In this document: in pieces, positions 1-10,513 of the stretch
How positions within the stretch are numbered: position 1 is the first letter of the stretch
Layout of the letters: each line of letters begins with the position of its first letter
Assembly (NCBI GenBank): GCA_963729795.1
Contig: CAVSPC010000038.1
Coordinates: forward strand, 1 to 64,000
Reading direction: 5' to 3'
DNA: 64,000 bases
From: CAWBBA01 sp963729795
GTDB taxonomy: Bacteria; Desulfobacterota; Desulfomonilia; Desulfomonilales; Desulfomonilaceae
The notes under the pieces: model-generated
Seen by the model: only the letters and a program-made list of their open reading frames with translations
Told to the model about the DNA's origin: nothing
Databases searched by the model: none
Program-made: the position numbers and the translations under genes

Positions 1-176
1 ATAAAGTCAGAGATGCTTCATATCCGCATGCTGTCAGGGGCAGAAACCTCGGAGACGGGTGATGGAGATTTTTCGAATTTTGGGTGCTTTTGAGAGCCAT
101 CCTGAGCACCGACGTTCAGGATAAACAAAATCTCACGGTTAATCGTTTGTGTCTGACGGTCGTTCCTTGCCGGTTC

Positions 177-380
177 TCAGAGTTGCCTGCATGCGCTCCC
201 TTTGCGTTCTCCTTCAAGGATTTCCAGACCGGCAAGGCATCCTCCTCCTTCCACTGCAAGACACGACAAGGACCCGCGACATTTCACGAGTGATCCCTGG
301 TCCATAACTTGGATCACGTCGCCGGGGGCCAGAAGTTGCTCTCCGCGGAGGGAACTTTTATATTTCTTTTCTTTGGCCAT
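177..380 (-). CDS. small hypothetical protein, 67 aa
   Basis: Unrecognised ORF. It begins MAKEKKY, is basic at the N terminus, and has a Cys/Gly-rich middle (CRGSLSCLAVEGGGCLAG). The ribosome binding site is weak. It lies head to tail with the lipoprotein ORF that ends at 396 on the same strand, which gives modest support. No domain or function can be named, and neighbouring genes suffer frameshifts, so the C terminus may be wrong. It could also be a chance ORF. Positions 1-176 hold nothing else I can support. Confidence 0.3.
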   Translation of the reverse strand: MAKEKKYKSSLRGEQLLAPGDVIQVMDQGSLVKCRGSLSCLAVEGGGCLAGLEILEGERKGSACRQL

Positions 381-395
381 ATTCTAACTTTTAAA

Positions 396-638
396 TCAAA
401 ACCGGTCCAAGCAGGCCGTCTCCGGCAATGTGGCGCTCACCGGAACAATGTGGCCGGTGCTTCCCGAAGAAATCTTTTGTAGGGCAGAATTTTGGCCAAG
501 CTTCTTGGCCTCGGAAGTGGCCTGGTCCGACGTATTGGAAACCTGTGCCGTTAGGTTGTTGCCGAATGGAAGATGACCGGTGATGCAGCCGGAAAGAAAC
601 ATAGAAGCAAAAATAAAAATAGAGACAAGGTATTTCAT
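396..638 (-). CDS. small putative lipoprotein, 80 aa
   Basis: The N terminus is a typical lipoprotein signal: MKYLV, a hydrophobic stretch, then LSGC with the lipid-modified Cys at residue 18. The mature part is about 62 residues, polar, Ser/Thr/Ala rich, with no recognisable domain. A GGAAG ribosome site lies about 8 bases before the ATG. An overlapping longer ORF in another frame (391-654) lacks the signal and is rejected. It is probably anchored to the inner or outer membrane after Lol sorting; the function is unknown. Confidence 0.5.
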   Translation of the reverse strand: MKYLVSIFIFASMFLSGCITGHLPFGNNLTAQVSNTSDQATSEAKKLGQNSALQKISSGSTGHIVPVSATLPETACLDRF

Positions 639-754
639 AACAGGGCTTCCACATAAAGAATACCCTCTCTCCGTCTATCGTTAAATCACAAAAACCTGCT
701 CAGGTCAAGGTCTATTCACGGTTACTGAGGCATGTTGCGATGGAATCGGTCGGA

Positions 755-1198
755 TCAAGCCAGCTCCGTCATTTCCCTGAAGATGCGCTCCACTTCGGCC
801 TGCATTACGCCCGGCTTCTATCGGCTGTGAGTGATCGTCCCCGCCAGGTGCAGTATTCCGTGGATAAGTAAGTAAAGGACCATTTCGCCGTTGGTGTACC
901 CCAATCGGGCAGCATCATCCGCGGCCCTGTCCGTGCAGATAACAACGTCGCCGAGCAGATCGGGCTGCGGCACGACGTGTGGCCCCTCGGTCTGCGAGAA
1001 GGAGAGCACGTTTGTAGTTTCTTTCTTTCCCCGGTACTTGTAATTGAGTTCAGCCATCTCATCCGCATCGACAAGCACGAGTGAAAGTATTACCGAGGGA
1101 TTACAGCCCAAGCCTTCTAATATTTGTTCCGTTTTCTTCCGCAGGTCGTCCGGATCGATGTCGATCCTTTTCTGTCTGTTGTCTATGAGTATCTCCAT
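755..1198 (-). CDS. ybeY: YbeY endoribonuclease / 16S rRNA maturation factor (frameshifted near the C terminus)
   Basis: YbeY is a single-strand-specific zinc endoribonuclease that acts in 16S rRNA 3'-end maturation and ribosome quality control. Visible hallmarks are LVDADEMAELNYKYRGK, TNVLSF and HGILHLAG, where two of the three zinc His reside. Reading stops at a TAG just after HLAG. The rest of the gene (VMQAEVERIFREMTELA, stop at 755-757) is in the original frame, and the expected Tyr-Asp-His of the third zinc ligand sits between in another frame. One missing and one extra base within about 25 bases (roughly 813-838) explain this. The total span, 148 codons, fits the family. It follows pgpH directly, the classic phoH-pgpH-ybeY order. 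Confidence 0.85.
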
Positions 1199-3600
1199 TG
1201 GCGTGTTCCTGCGTCCCTAAATTCGCGGGGTAAACAATTCGCGAGTGTAGAACTCCCTTGCAATGATCTGACAAAGGACTTCGTGATGGCATGAATATCT
1301 TTAAGGGTCAAGGTGGATCTGTCCAGTTGGCCTTCGCTGAACAACCTCATGATCAACGTCTGCACCCGCTTCTGAATCCTTGCAGGGGTGGGATCGTGGA
1401 AAGTCCGGCAAGCAGCCTCCACCACGTCCGCCAGCATGACCAGCGCGGCTTCTTTGGTCTGGGGCCGTGCCGCATCGGTACTTGTCTTCACTAACGGTTT
1501 GATGACTTCTTTCGGCTTTTTCAAGCGCCTTGTTATAAAAGAACTTTATCAGGCTGGTCCCGTGGTGCTGTTGAATAATGTCGACGATCGGCGAACCAAG
1601 TCGATATTCTCGGGCCTTTTCGACACCGTGCTTCACGTGCGACACGAATCAGGGCGCTCATGCTGGGCTCCAGCCTGTCATGGGGGTTGCTTCCCGGCCC
1701 TGGTTTTCGATAAAGTAAGTCGGCTTGGTCTTTTTCCCGACTTTACCGATGTCGTGATAGTAGGCCCCGACTCGTGCCAGCAGCGGATTTGCGCCGATCA
1801 ATTCGGCAGCAGCTTCGGCCAGGTTCCCCACCATTATGGAATGATGGTAGGTTCCGGGCGCTTCAAGGGACATCTCTTTGAGAAGGGGATGATTTAGATT
1901 GGCAAGCTCCAGCAGCTTGACGTTCGTGGTGTATCCGAGAGGCTCCAGGAGAGGGGCCAAGCCCGAAACCAGCAGTCCCGAGCAAACCCTCCCGAGAATC
2001 CAAGCCTTATCGGAAAAATCTCTGAGTGACGTGATCTGCCCGAGGGCCATTTTGATGGCCAGGATCGACATCATGTTCGCCAAACCTACGACAAGGCCGG
2101 CCCGGAGCACTGAGCTCCGATCCGTTATAGGGTCATGCCGTGGAGCCCCACGATGCCCGAAATGAAGTAGAAAACGAACAGGTAAATGTCGCCTTCCACG
2201 GTCAATGACCCCGTGAGAGCCGTCAAGGCGGCAAATATGAACGCTATCCTTACGTCCACCATGAGCGCCGCGAGCATAGCGCCCGTCGCCACCGGCGCGG
2301 CAAAAAGAATGGATCGCTGGTTATTCCTGGGCCGGAGGGCCATTACGGGGGATAGGGAGTAGACGAAACGAACCATAATGACGGTTCCCACGAGCAGCAG
2401 GCAAAACAGGAGAAGGTCTTCAGTGTCTTGCGTCCTCTATCAAGATGCTTTTCGGAAAAATAGAAGTCGAGGCTCAGCAGGAGAATGAGAATCAGACAGA
2501 ACCCAACGAGAATCATATAGCGACTATAGGCAGGGTTGGCCTTGTTCAAGCCCTCGAGTTTTCTTAAATGCCCTTCGTTGACCGGCTCACTTTCTTTGAC
2601 TATTGATTCGCCTTTGGCGACCTGAAAGTACACGGATTTTGCCGTGCAAGCGCTTCCTGCTTCAACGTGGAGCTTTTTTCCCGGTTGTAGTTTATGTTGA
2701 CGTTTATGAGGTCTCTTGCCAGCCGGCGAATGGTGCGCGAGAGTCCTGGATCCATCAGTGAATCCTTTTCCTCGCGATTAATGAATTCCACCGCTTCAGG
2801 TAGGTCAAAAATGGTGTTGAGGTCCTTGACCGAAACCATTTTTTCTTTTGGCTTGGACTTCAGGCTCAACAGAATTCCTTTTCCATCCCTCAGCAAGAGT
2901 TTGCCTCTGTACGATTCCCTTGAGCAAGACCGGCACCACAAGGGAGCGCAAGTCCGTCTGAACCCTGGAGTTGAATCCGTTTGCCTTGAGAACCATGAAA
3001 TTTGACGGAGCGATGTTGGTTCCGATGAGATTCTCAAACCGTATCCTCAGGGTGTCATCGTCGAGCGGACGAAGGTTTGTCCCGCGGCGGGATTATCGGT
3101 GGGGGGAGCCGCTTCCTTGGAACGGTCGTCCTCCTTGGAACGATACTCCGATTCAGCTACCAAATACTCGGTCTTAAATTGAACGCAGACACAACCTTTG
3201 CCTGCACGTCGTGGACCATCTCGTCGTCAAGCTGTACACGGGCCGGACGGATTTCAACACTTCGTCAGGGTTCTCGTTGGTCGCTGCTTCTCGAAACACT
3301 TTGAAGGTGATCGGCGAAATAATAGTCTCGGGAGCGGGGTCTCCCAGGGTCAGGCTGGAGATCCTGAAGGCTTTTGGTGACATCAGAAACGCGGCGATCA
3401 AAGAAGTGCCGACAATCAGGGCCCAACGCTGCCACTTAGGCTCATTGAGTCCGAAGAGCCAATCCGGAAGCTGCTTTCCCGCGGTTTTTCGGAAACGATC
3501 GGGCCAGCCTTTTGCTTGTTCCGGTCTCTTGACCTTGTCTGCTCTTTGTTTCTATCGAGAGCTTCCAACGTATCCTGCCCTTATCTTCGGGGCCGGACAT
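1183..3600 (-). pseudogene. pgpH: PgpH/YqfF-like 7TM-HD cyclic-di-AMP phosphodiesterase family protein (multiple frameshifts)
   Basis: Fragments in all three minus frames assemble into the 7TM-HD architecture. There is an N-terminal start MSGPEDKG at 3600, a first membrane segment near 3440-3380, an extracytoplasmic domain to about 2620, several membrane helices at 2580-2030, and a cytoplasmic HD domain with YHHSIMVGN and AYYHDIGK at about 1850-1720. The C terminus ends at 1183, overlapping the ybeY start. In characterised members the HD domain hydrolyses c-di-AMP; in this lineage the substrate is inferred. At least six frame changes are needed. Placement between phoH and ybeY supports identity. 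Either the gene is decayed or this stretch of sequence is poor. Confidence 0.75.
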
Positions 3601-4580
3601 GCGAACGGGGGCGCGGTTTTCATACGCCCTTATGATTTCTTGAACCAGGGGGTGGCGAACCACATCCTGTTCCGTGAACATGATAAAGGATATCCCTTCG
3701 TTATCACTGAGGATATCCCGCTTTCACCAGGGCTGATCTTGTGCCGTCCGGCAAATCGATCTGGGTTATATCACCAGTGATGACCGCCTTGGAAGAATAT
3801 CCTAATCGGGTCAGAAACATTTTCATCTGTTCGGAAGTGGTATTTTGGGCTTCGTCGAGAATAACGAAGGAATCATTGAGGGTTCGGCCTCTCATAAAAG
3901 CCAGAGGAGCCACTTCAATATCGCCCCTTTCGATCATGGCGTGAGGCTTTTTCCAAGCTCTATCATGTCGTGAAGCGCGTTGTAAGAGCGGTCGGGGAGA
4001 TATGGATTTACCTTCTCATACAAGTCGCCCGGGAGAAATCCCAACTTTTCACCGGCCCTCTACGGCAGGGCGCGAGTCGAAGAATGATTCGCCTCATCTC
4101 CTTCTTGGCAAAAGCAGCCATGGCCATAGCCATAGCCAGATACGTTTTCCCGGTCCCGGCAGGCCCTTATGCCAAACACAATGTCATGGGTTTGGTATTG
4201 CTTCGTATATACTGCTTCTGAAGGCGTTTCTCGGAGTGATGGGTCTTTTGCCCGGAGACGTGAAGACCGTGTCGCGGAGGAGGTCCCGCAGTTTTACTTG
4301 GGGGTCTCCTTGCAACAGCCGCACGCCTTGATCTATGTCCGCCGGTTGGAACGATATAGCCTTCTCGGGCAGACAGAGGACAGTTGTTTCAAAAGTTTTT
4401 CCGCTACATCGTCCCGGGGGATCACTGTTTATGGTGACCGTATTTCCTTTTATGGAAATACTGCACTCGTAGGCATTTCTTCATGTATTTGATATTTTTG
4501 CTTAATTCGCCAACTAGCGCCTGAAAGGCCCCAATATTATCGAAGCTGACTCGGCGAAGTGATCTTCTCGCCGGGCTCAC
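3581..4580 (-). pseudogene. phoH: PhoH-like ATPase (multiple frameshifts)
   Basis: Cytoplasmic P-loop ATPase of the PhoH/PhoL family, often linked to RNA metabolism together with YbeY. Pieces seen on the minus strand are an N-terminal segment FDNIGAFQALVGELSKNIKY (about 4545-4480), RPITPRNAFQ, Walker A GPAGTGKTYLAMAMA (about 4165-4120), and GDIEVAPLAFMRGRTLNDSF with the Walker B region ILDEAQNTT (about 3925-3840). Further on are AVITGDITQIDLP and the C-terminal VVRHPLVQEIIRAYE. A probable stop at 3581 overlaps the pgpH start. The start is uncertain; a GTG at 4580 is in frame with the first segment. At least four indels separate the pieces. Confidence 0.78.
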
Positions 4581-4931
4581 AATTATTTGTGCTCAAGAAG
4601 CCTCCACGTGCTCCTTCGAATCAAGAAACCTCGCGGGAGACGCGACCTGTTATCCGGTAGTCCCCTGATGTACCGACCTCTCCAACCGGGCCGCGGTTCC
4701 TTTCTGTTCCCGGGCCAATGATTTGACCTTTTCACTACGGAATAATCAACTTCAACCTATTGAATCCATTGCTGGCCGGGGAGAGTAGATTGTCAACTAA
4801 GGTCGAATCAGTGAATTGCCGTTAGTCTTCTATAGGAATATCAGCTTGGTAGATTCCTAGCGACCGGTTTGCGGCCTGACTCCACAAAACATAGTTTATG
4901 TCTGTGCATCGCGAGAAAGGAAGAATCGACA
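4581..4931. other. gene-free stretch between divergent phoH and mazG
   Basis: About 350 bases with no supportable ORF or RNA gene. It must contain the promoters of the divergent phoH (minus) and mazG (plus) units. A short palindrome (ACATAGTTTATGT, near 4890) lies about 35 bases before mazG and could be a regulator site, but nothing identifies the regulator. Confidence 0.4.
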
Positions 4932-5775
4932 ATGAATTATTTTGAGATGACCCGTCGAGATCTCCGCGGTATTCGGCAGGCTCGTGGCATGATGAAGCGC
5001 CGTGCGCTCGGAAAACGGCTGCCCGTGGACAAAGAACAGACCCCAAAGACATTTCATCCCTACATCCTCGAAGAATATCATGAAATGGTCCAAGGAATTA
5101 AGCGACGGCGCGCCTGGCAAAAGACATGGCCGATGAGATGGGAGACCTCTATTTTCCTCGTGGTTTTTGTTGCAGCACATGTTTGAGCAGGAAGGAATCG
5201 CCAGCTTGAAAGACATCGTTGAAGGGGTAATTGTGAAAAATGACTCTGAAAGGTATCCCCACGTCTTCGGAGACGTTTCAGTGAAGAATGCGGAGGACGT
5301 GATCGACAATTGGCCCAAAATCAAAGCTTCAGAAGAAAACATCAAACAACGGGAGTCGCTGCTTGACGGACATATCCTGTGCCGTTCCCCCCGTGCTCTG
5401 AGTCGGGCTCAGAAGCTCTGCGAGACGAGCCGCCCGTGTAGGATTCGATTCTGGACGAACCCAGAGGGAAATACTTCCGAAGATAGACGAGGAACTGGGG
5501 GAATTCAAAGAGGCGATCATCTCAAAATCCCAAGAAAACATTCGCGAGGAGTTTGGAGCCCTGTTGTTTGTGATAGTGCCAACGCGGCCAGACATCTGAA
5601 CGTGAAGACGTGAAACCGCTCTTCAATGAAACATCGGACAAATTCGAACGCCGATTCCGGCACATAGAGGATGTTCCAATTGGAGAGGCAGGTCCCTCAG
5701 GCGTGCAGCTCCTAGAAATGGACGCTTGGAGTGCACGACGCAAAGACAAAAAAAAAGCCGGCCTCAAAAGAATGA
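4932..5775 (+). pseudogene. mazG: MazG nucleoside triphosphate pyrophosphohydrolase (multiple frameshifts)
   Basis: MazG hydrolyses NTPs and dNTPs to monophosphates and pyrophosphate, cleansing damaged nucleotides. Fragments in the three plus frames give the two-domain order. The N-terminal domain shows MKRLRSENGCPWDKEQ once two bases are adjusted near 5000-5030, then PKTFHPYILEEYHE, DEMGDL and VVFVAHMFEQEGI. The linker holds YPHVFGDV and WPKIKASE. The C-terminal domain shows LRAQK-like, FKEAI, FGALLFVIVNAARHLNVK, SDKFERRFRHIE and LLEMDA. AAAGGAAGAA precedes the ATG at 4932. A stop at 5773-5775 after an A9 run is the likely end. At least five indels are needed, several next to short homopolymers. 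Confidence 0.8.
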
Positions 5776-5805
5776 TATCGCCCAGGCGGACACCGCGGCA
5801 AAGAA

Positions 5806-5840
5806 GAAGGGGAAATTCGCACAACCGCGCTTTCCCCTTC
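5806..5840. terminator. hairpin between convergent mazG and the 5898-6305 gene
   Basis: Perfect 10-bp inverted repeat, GAAGGGGAAA at 5806-5815 and TTTCCCCTTC at 5831-5840, with a 15-base loop. It lies between two converging genes, where a shared terminator is expected. The T-run is short in both directions, so it may need help or act as a transcript-end stabiliser. Confidence 0.45.
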
Positions 5841-5897
5841 CGTTCAGCGCTATTGGATGTCGCGACGACTATGATCCGGCTATGCCGGGAAAATTGA

Positions 5898-6305
5898 TCA
5901 TACGTGCAATCCTGCGTCCTTATGAATCATTACGTCGAGAGAGTCATTCCTTATTCCCAGTGACAACTGCCCTTCTCCTTTTGCGCCGTTCAGGCCGGTA
6001 ATGTCTCTCATGATCTCCAGGCCTCGGGCTATAACATGGGCGGGCGCCTTGGGAAGCGAGTACGTCGAATCTCCATGAACAGTTACACCCTTGTCTTTAT
6101 CCATCGAAAAGCGCACGGCTCGCTCTTCAATGGCATCCAACAGGACCAGCGCCATATATTTTAACGGGGCCTCGTCAACGTCCGTGCCGGGCTCCTCCGC
6201 CCAGCCTGTTTTCTCCCACAATTCAAGCGCCGTACGTGGGATCACTTCCAATTGGCAATCGATCTGCTGTTGCAACCTCAAGTGGGAACTTTCCACGTCC
6301 GACAT
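5898..6305 (-). CDS. hypothetical protein, 135 aa
   Basis: Intact ORF with a strong AAGGAGG site about 8 bases before the ATG. The sequence is soluble and mixed alpha/beta in appearance (begins MSDVESSHLRLQQQ, centre PLKYMALVLLDAIEERAVRFSM, end MIHKDAGLHV). There is no signal peptide, membrane segment or Cys motif. I do not recognise the family. The next gene upstream on the same strand is the FmdB-type zinc ribbon 36 bases away, so the two are probably co-transcribed; this hints at a small regulatory or housekeeping role but does not define one. Confidence 0.7.
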   Translation of the reverse strand: MSDVESSHLRLQQQIDCQLEVIPRTALELWEKTGWAEEPGTDVDEAPLKYMALVLLDAIEERAVRFSMDKDKGVTVHGDSTYSLPKAPAHVIARGLEIMRDITGLNGAKGEGQLSLGIRNDSLDVMIHKDAGLHV

Positions 6306-6341
6306 TGGACGACCTCCTTTTCGTCAGGTTTCATCCGGGTG

Positions 6342-6560
6342 CTAGTGACATGTGGCACAGGACGTCGACGAACAGGTGCTGCATCCCGATTTGCCGGTGC
6401 CCGATGTCTTGAAATCGCCGGCTGCGCTCTTGAAGCTGCACGTAGACATCAGCCTTTCCACGTTGCCTCCGCACGTCGGGCAGACTACCTGATCGTTCCC
6501 GAAGACCAACATTTCGAAATCGTCTTCGCACTTGCCACAATGGTACTCATAAATAGGCAT
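6342..6560 (-). CDS. FmdB-family zinc ribbon protein, 72 aa
   Basis: The start MPIYEYHCGKCEDDFE and the later CPTCGG give the paired CxxC zinc ribbon of the FmdB/CxxC_CXXC_SSSS family (Cys8, Cys11 and the CPTC pair near residues 28-31). The C terminus is Ser/Cys rich (GCSTCSSTSCATCH), as is common in this family. Named after a putative formamidase regulator, most members have no proven function. An AGGAGGAG site precedes the ATG. It is followed by the 135-aa hypothetical gene on the same strand. Confidence 0.88.
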   Translation of the reverse strand: MPIYEYHCGKCEDDFEMLVFGNDQVVCPTCGGNVERLMSTCSFKSAAGDFKTSGTGKSGCSTCSSTSCATCH

Positions 6561-6660
6561 AAAACCTTTCTCCTCCTAGCTGAGTTAGTCTAATTATCAA
6601 GATGCGCCTGCTCGGCAAAAGATGCAAGGTTTTCCGGGGAGAAAACGAGCTAATCACAGA

Positions 6661-7009
6661 TCAATTGAGATCTGTATTTTGATAAATAATGGTGTCTCCG
6701 CCAGGGAAAGTAAGAGTACTCCCTTGCTTTGTCTCTACGTATCGTCCCCACTTGAACACGTTTTTCCCTACGACCATGAAATCCTTTTTGATGTTATCCC
6801 GGCGGATGCGTTTCCAAGCCCCTTTTCCGTCGGTGTACTGCAACCGCATTACCCCATTGGGGGCAACTTCCGTAACGGCCGCGTACCCGGTTTTAGCGAT
6901 CTTCCCCCCGCATCCAGTCAGGAAAGGTACAGAAAAGACCGCAAGGAGAATTGTCAGAGTAAGAGCCCCGATGTTCAGTATCCCAATCCTTTCGCCTGCA
7001 CGTGGAACA
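6661..7009 (-). CDS. putative small lipoprotein with frameshift or missing start
   Basis: The reading frame ending at 6661 encodes a hydrophobic signal (LTLTILLAVFSVPFLTGCGGKIAK) with a lipobox LTGC, then about 80 residues including GYAAVTEVAPNGVMRLQY and FKWGRYVETKQGSTL. No ATG, GTG or TTG exists in this frame between the upstream stop and the signal. An ATG at 7009 (MFHVQAKGLGY) in the neighbouring frame would supply the start if one base were missing near 6975. Probably an envelope lipoprotein of about 115 aa; the family is not recognised. Confidence 0.5.
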
Positions 7010-7115
7010 TCTTGATATCTTTAGCATACCAGAGCCGGTAAAGTCAATTACGGATTGCCATGAAAAGACGGGTGCAATTATCATTCAAGCCTGAAATCCG
7101 TTGGTTCGCTGGACG

Positions 7116-7863
7116 ATGTCAATTGCTCTCAAGGAAATTTTCGCATACGATGACACGATGTCGCGACAACCGGACGAGCGTTCTGTATGGCCTCCAAGGA
7201 TACAGGTAGCGGGAGTCTCTTCCCTGGTCGAGGCTCTATTCTGCAAGAAGGCCGGAGCGGACGCCGTGGGGTTCACGCTAGGCCTTCCCGACGGACCCCA
7301 CGACGGCCTCACAACGGAAAAGGCGGCCACAATTATCGGCGCATTGCCCCCTCGCCTGTTGTCCGTGGTGATTACGTACTTGGGTAGTGCAAAGGCGGCC
7401 TGTGAGCTTGCCATGTTAACGCAGCCAGCAGCAATGCAGTTTCACGGGGGTATGTCCGACAAAGAAGTGGTTCTCTTCCGAAGTATTTGCCCTGGCGTGA
7501 GAATTATCGGACGAGTAACGGTCCTTGGGAAAGAGTCGCTAGAGGAGGCAGCCTCGTTTCGACCGCCACTCTGGGATGTGATTATCCTGGATTCCTTTGA
7601 TCCGTGCACTGGTAGAAAAGGCGCAACCGGTCTCACACATGACTGGTCGATCAGCGCAAAGATCGTGAAAATTGCATCAGTCCCTGTTATCCTAGCTGGC
7701 GGCCTCAACCCCGGTAACGTGGCCGAGGCGATCCACGAGGTACGCACCACACGGAGTCGACGCTCACACCGGGCTAGAAGACAATAATGGCACGCGGAAT
7801 TTTCATAAGATTAGAGATTTTGCTCAGGCAGCGTTGAAAGCTTTCCAAAGCTTGCATGAATGA
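7116..7863 (+). CDS. TrpF-like phosphoribosylanthranilate isomerase family protein (C-terminal frameshift, atypical active site)
   Basis: The core matches the TrpF (beta/alpha)8 barrel: GADAVGF, MQFHGG, VIILDSF, TGLTHDW and VPVILAGGLNPGNVAEAI. The usual N-terminal KICG, whose Cys is the catalytic base, reads IQVAG, so the Cys is absent, while the LDS Asp that serves as general acid remains. The frame breaks near 7745. Skipping one base gives VRPHGVDAHTGLED and an end at 7863, the standard phosphate-binding C terminus. Start codons at 7101 (TTG), 7116 and 7158 are all possible, and none has a good ribosome site. It stands alone, away from trp genes. It may be a TrpF paralogue with another role, or a divergent isomerase. 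Confidence 0.65.
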
Positions 7864-8079
7864 GGCTTTCAGGGCCAAACCCTTACTCCACTTGAAGCGA
7901 GCGAATGTTTCTTGACCGGTTATTGAGGGGTGTTATGATTTTTAAAATAGTTCCCACTGGGAGCGAGGGTTCGCTTGTGGTGACGGTGTTCCGGTTCAGA
8001 GGCGCTTGGCTCCCGGTCTTAGTTGTAATGAGCTGACATCGCTTACAGGCATCCCATCAAGCAAAAGTTAGAGAGTGTA

Positions 8080-10489
8080 ATGGTCGATTCATCACGATAT
8101 ATTTGCATTCACGGGCATTTTTACCAGCCACCTCGTGAAAATCCTTGGCTCGAAGAAATAGAAATCCAGGAGTCTGCCCATCCGTTTCACGACTGGAATG
8201 AAAGGGTCACGGAGGAATGTTACCAGCCCAATGCCAGAGCCAGGATACTCGATCGTCGCGGACGTCTTGCGGACATTATAAACAATTATGAACACATCAG
8301 CTTCGACTTTGGTCCCACTCTTCTATCGTGGCTGGAAACGCACGCTGTTGAGACATATCAGGCGATTCTTGAAGCCGATGAGTTAAGCCGGGAACGCCGG
8401 TCGGGTCACGGCAACGCGCTGGCCCAAGCCTACAATCATATAATCATGCCGCTGGCCTCTTCCCGAGACAAACTTACACAAGTCGTGTGGGGAATAGAAG
8501 ATTTCCGCAAGCGGTTCCGTCGAGATCCGGAAGGTATGTGGCTCCCCGAAACGGCAGTAGATAGCGAAACTCTTGAGATAATGGTCGAGCATGGAATCCG
8601 CTATACGATTCTTGCTCCCTCTCAGGCCCTGAAGTTCCGTTTCTCACCCGATGACAAGTGGGTGGATCTCAGTCCCGGTTCCATCGATCCCTCTCGACCG
8701 TATATTTGCGAGCTTTCCAGGGGGCGCAGTATCGTTCTTTTCTTTTATGACGGTCCCATATCCCAGGCCATTGCATTCGAAGGACTTTTGGGCAGTGGTG
8801 AAAACCTGAAAAACAGGCTGCTGGGGGCATTTTCCGCTGCCAGGACGTGGCCTCAACTCGTTCACACCGCTACCGATGGGGAATCGTACGGCCATCACCA
8901 TAGGTTCGGAGAAATGGCACTTGCTTATGCCCTGCGGGAACTTTTGCATCAAGCTCCCGTACGGCTAACCAATTACGGTGAGTTTCTTGAGAAGCACCCG
9001 CCCTCAGCGCACGCTGAGTTCATAGAAAATTCTTCATGGAGCTGTGCCCACGGTGTGGGTAGATGGTCCAAAGATTGTGGATGCTCGCTGTCACACAGGC
9101 CCAACTGGAACCAAAAGTGGAGGGCTCCTTTGAGAAGATCACTCGACCTGTTGCGGGACAGAGTCGACAAGCTCTTCGTGGAGAAAGCCGCTCTCTTGCT
9201 GAAGGACCCGTGGGCCGCTCGAAATGCGTATATCCGGGTCGTCCTGGAGAATCGTCCGAAAATCGGGCCATTCCTCAAAGTGTATGGGCGGAAGATGGAC
9301 AAAGGCCAGCGGGAACTGGTATTGAAGCTGCTCGAGATGCAGCGCAATCGGATGCTTATGTACACAAGCTGCGGATGGTTCTTTGATGACATTTCCGGTA
9401 TAGAAGCTCTGCAAGTTCTCAAAGTACGCCGCACGTGTGGTTCAGATCGCTTATCCATTTGATCCAACCGTAATAGATGACTTTATGAAAGAATTGAGTG
9501 AGGCCAAGAGCAATGCAAGGCCTTACCTTCACGGAGACCAACTGTTCAACCAGAAAATTAGGCCACAGGTGGCGGATTTGGCTAACGTGGCAGCCCACGT
9601 AGCTATTTCGTCGGTTTTCGAGGGGGTGCCTGCCAAAAGACGGCTATACTGCTACGATATAAAAGTCCTGGACTTGCATAGGAAAGAAACGGCTGACCGA
9701 ACGCTCGTGATAGGCAGGATGAATGTATTGAGCCGTATCACGACAGAGGCGCGGGAATTTACCTTTGCAGTCATTCATCTCGGGGGAGTGGATTTGCGTT
9801 GCTCGGCTAATGAGTTCCCCGACCAATCCCGGTACGACGCCATAAAAAAGGACCTCCTCGACAGCTTCACGCCGCAGTCCTCAACTGAGCTGTTCCGGAA
9901 ATTGGACAGGTATTTTCCCGGTGGCTACTTCCGTCTTCAAGATCTTTTCTTCGAGCAAAGGCGCAAAGTCATCGATAGCCTAACGACAAAGAAGTTTGAG
10001 CCGCAGGCGCGCATGCTACGGACTTTTTACGAAAAAAACAAAGATCTGGCAAAATTTATTGTGGTTCACGAGGCGCATGTTCCTGATACGTTTCTTGCGG
10101 CAGCCGGCCTGGTCCTCAACAGAACCCTGATAAAAGAACTCAAGAAACTCGCCACGAGCGTCTTCCCGGATGAGCTTCAGGCAGTCATGGAAGAATCACG
10201 GCTCTGGGATATTGCCCTTGATACCGGCGCGGCTGAAAAGCTCATCGCCAATCGCGTCGTTGGTCTTGTCCAGGACCTTGGAAAGAACCCGTATGACAGC
10301 GATATTCCAGTACAGATCGTCAGATTCCTGGATCTCGCACGGGACATGGAGCTATCCGTTGAGCTGAGAGAGGCTCAAACTCTGTTCTTCCAGACAGTGA
10401 GGTCTCTTGTAACCGGTGGAGAAAAAAGATTACCTCCTTTGTTCCACGAGCTTGCCGATAGGCTGGCAGTGAGTTTGCGCCGTGGCTGA
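8080..10489 (+). CDS. glycoside hydrolase family 57 protein with C-terminal DUF3536 (one frameshift)
   Basis: GH57 enzymes act on alpha-glucans such as glycogen or amylopectin. The N-terminal part has the GH57 opening ICIHGHFYQPPRENPW, FGPTLLSW, the GMWLPETAVD block and TDGESYGHHHRFGE. The ORF ends at 9462, while a second ORF (9437-10489) continues with AYPFDPT, the DUF3536 region. One extra G near 9420-9424 explains the break: reading LKYAARVVQIAYPFD joins the two halves into about 800 residues, the normal size for GH57-DUF3536 proteins. No signal peptide, so cytoplasmic, probably in glycogen turnover. The TG-rich ATG at 8080 is the only in-frame start before the motif. Confidence 0.88.
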
Positions 10490-10513
10490 AGCGTGCCGGT
10501 TGCTTCAGCAAGG

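Noticed and set aside
1388..1897. 169-codon plus-strand ORF
   Set aside because: Lies antisense over the pgpH HD domain and has no ribosome site; the minus strand carries conserved motifs.
3211..3780. 189-codon plus-strand ORF
   Set aside because: Antisense to the phoH/pgpH junction, where family motifs are read on the minus strand.
9400..9470. Programmed frameshift in the GH57 gene
   Set aside because: No slippery heptamer or downstream structure was seen; similar breaks occur in unrelated genes, so an indel error is simpler.
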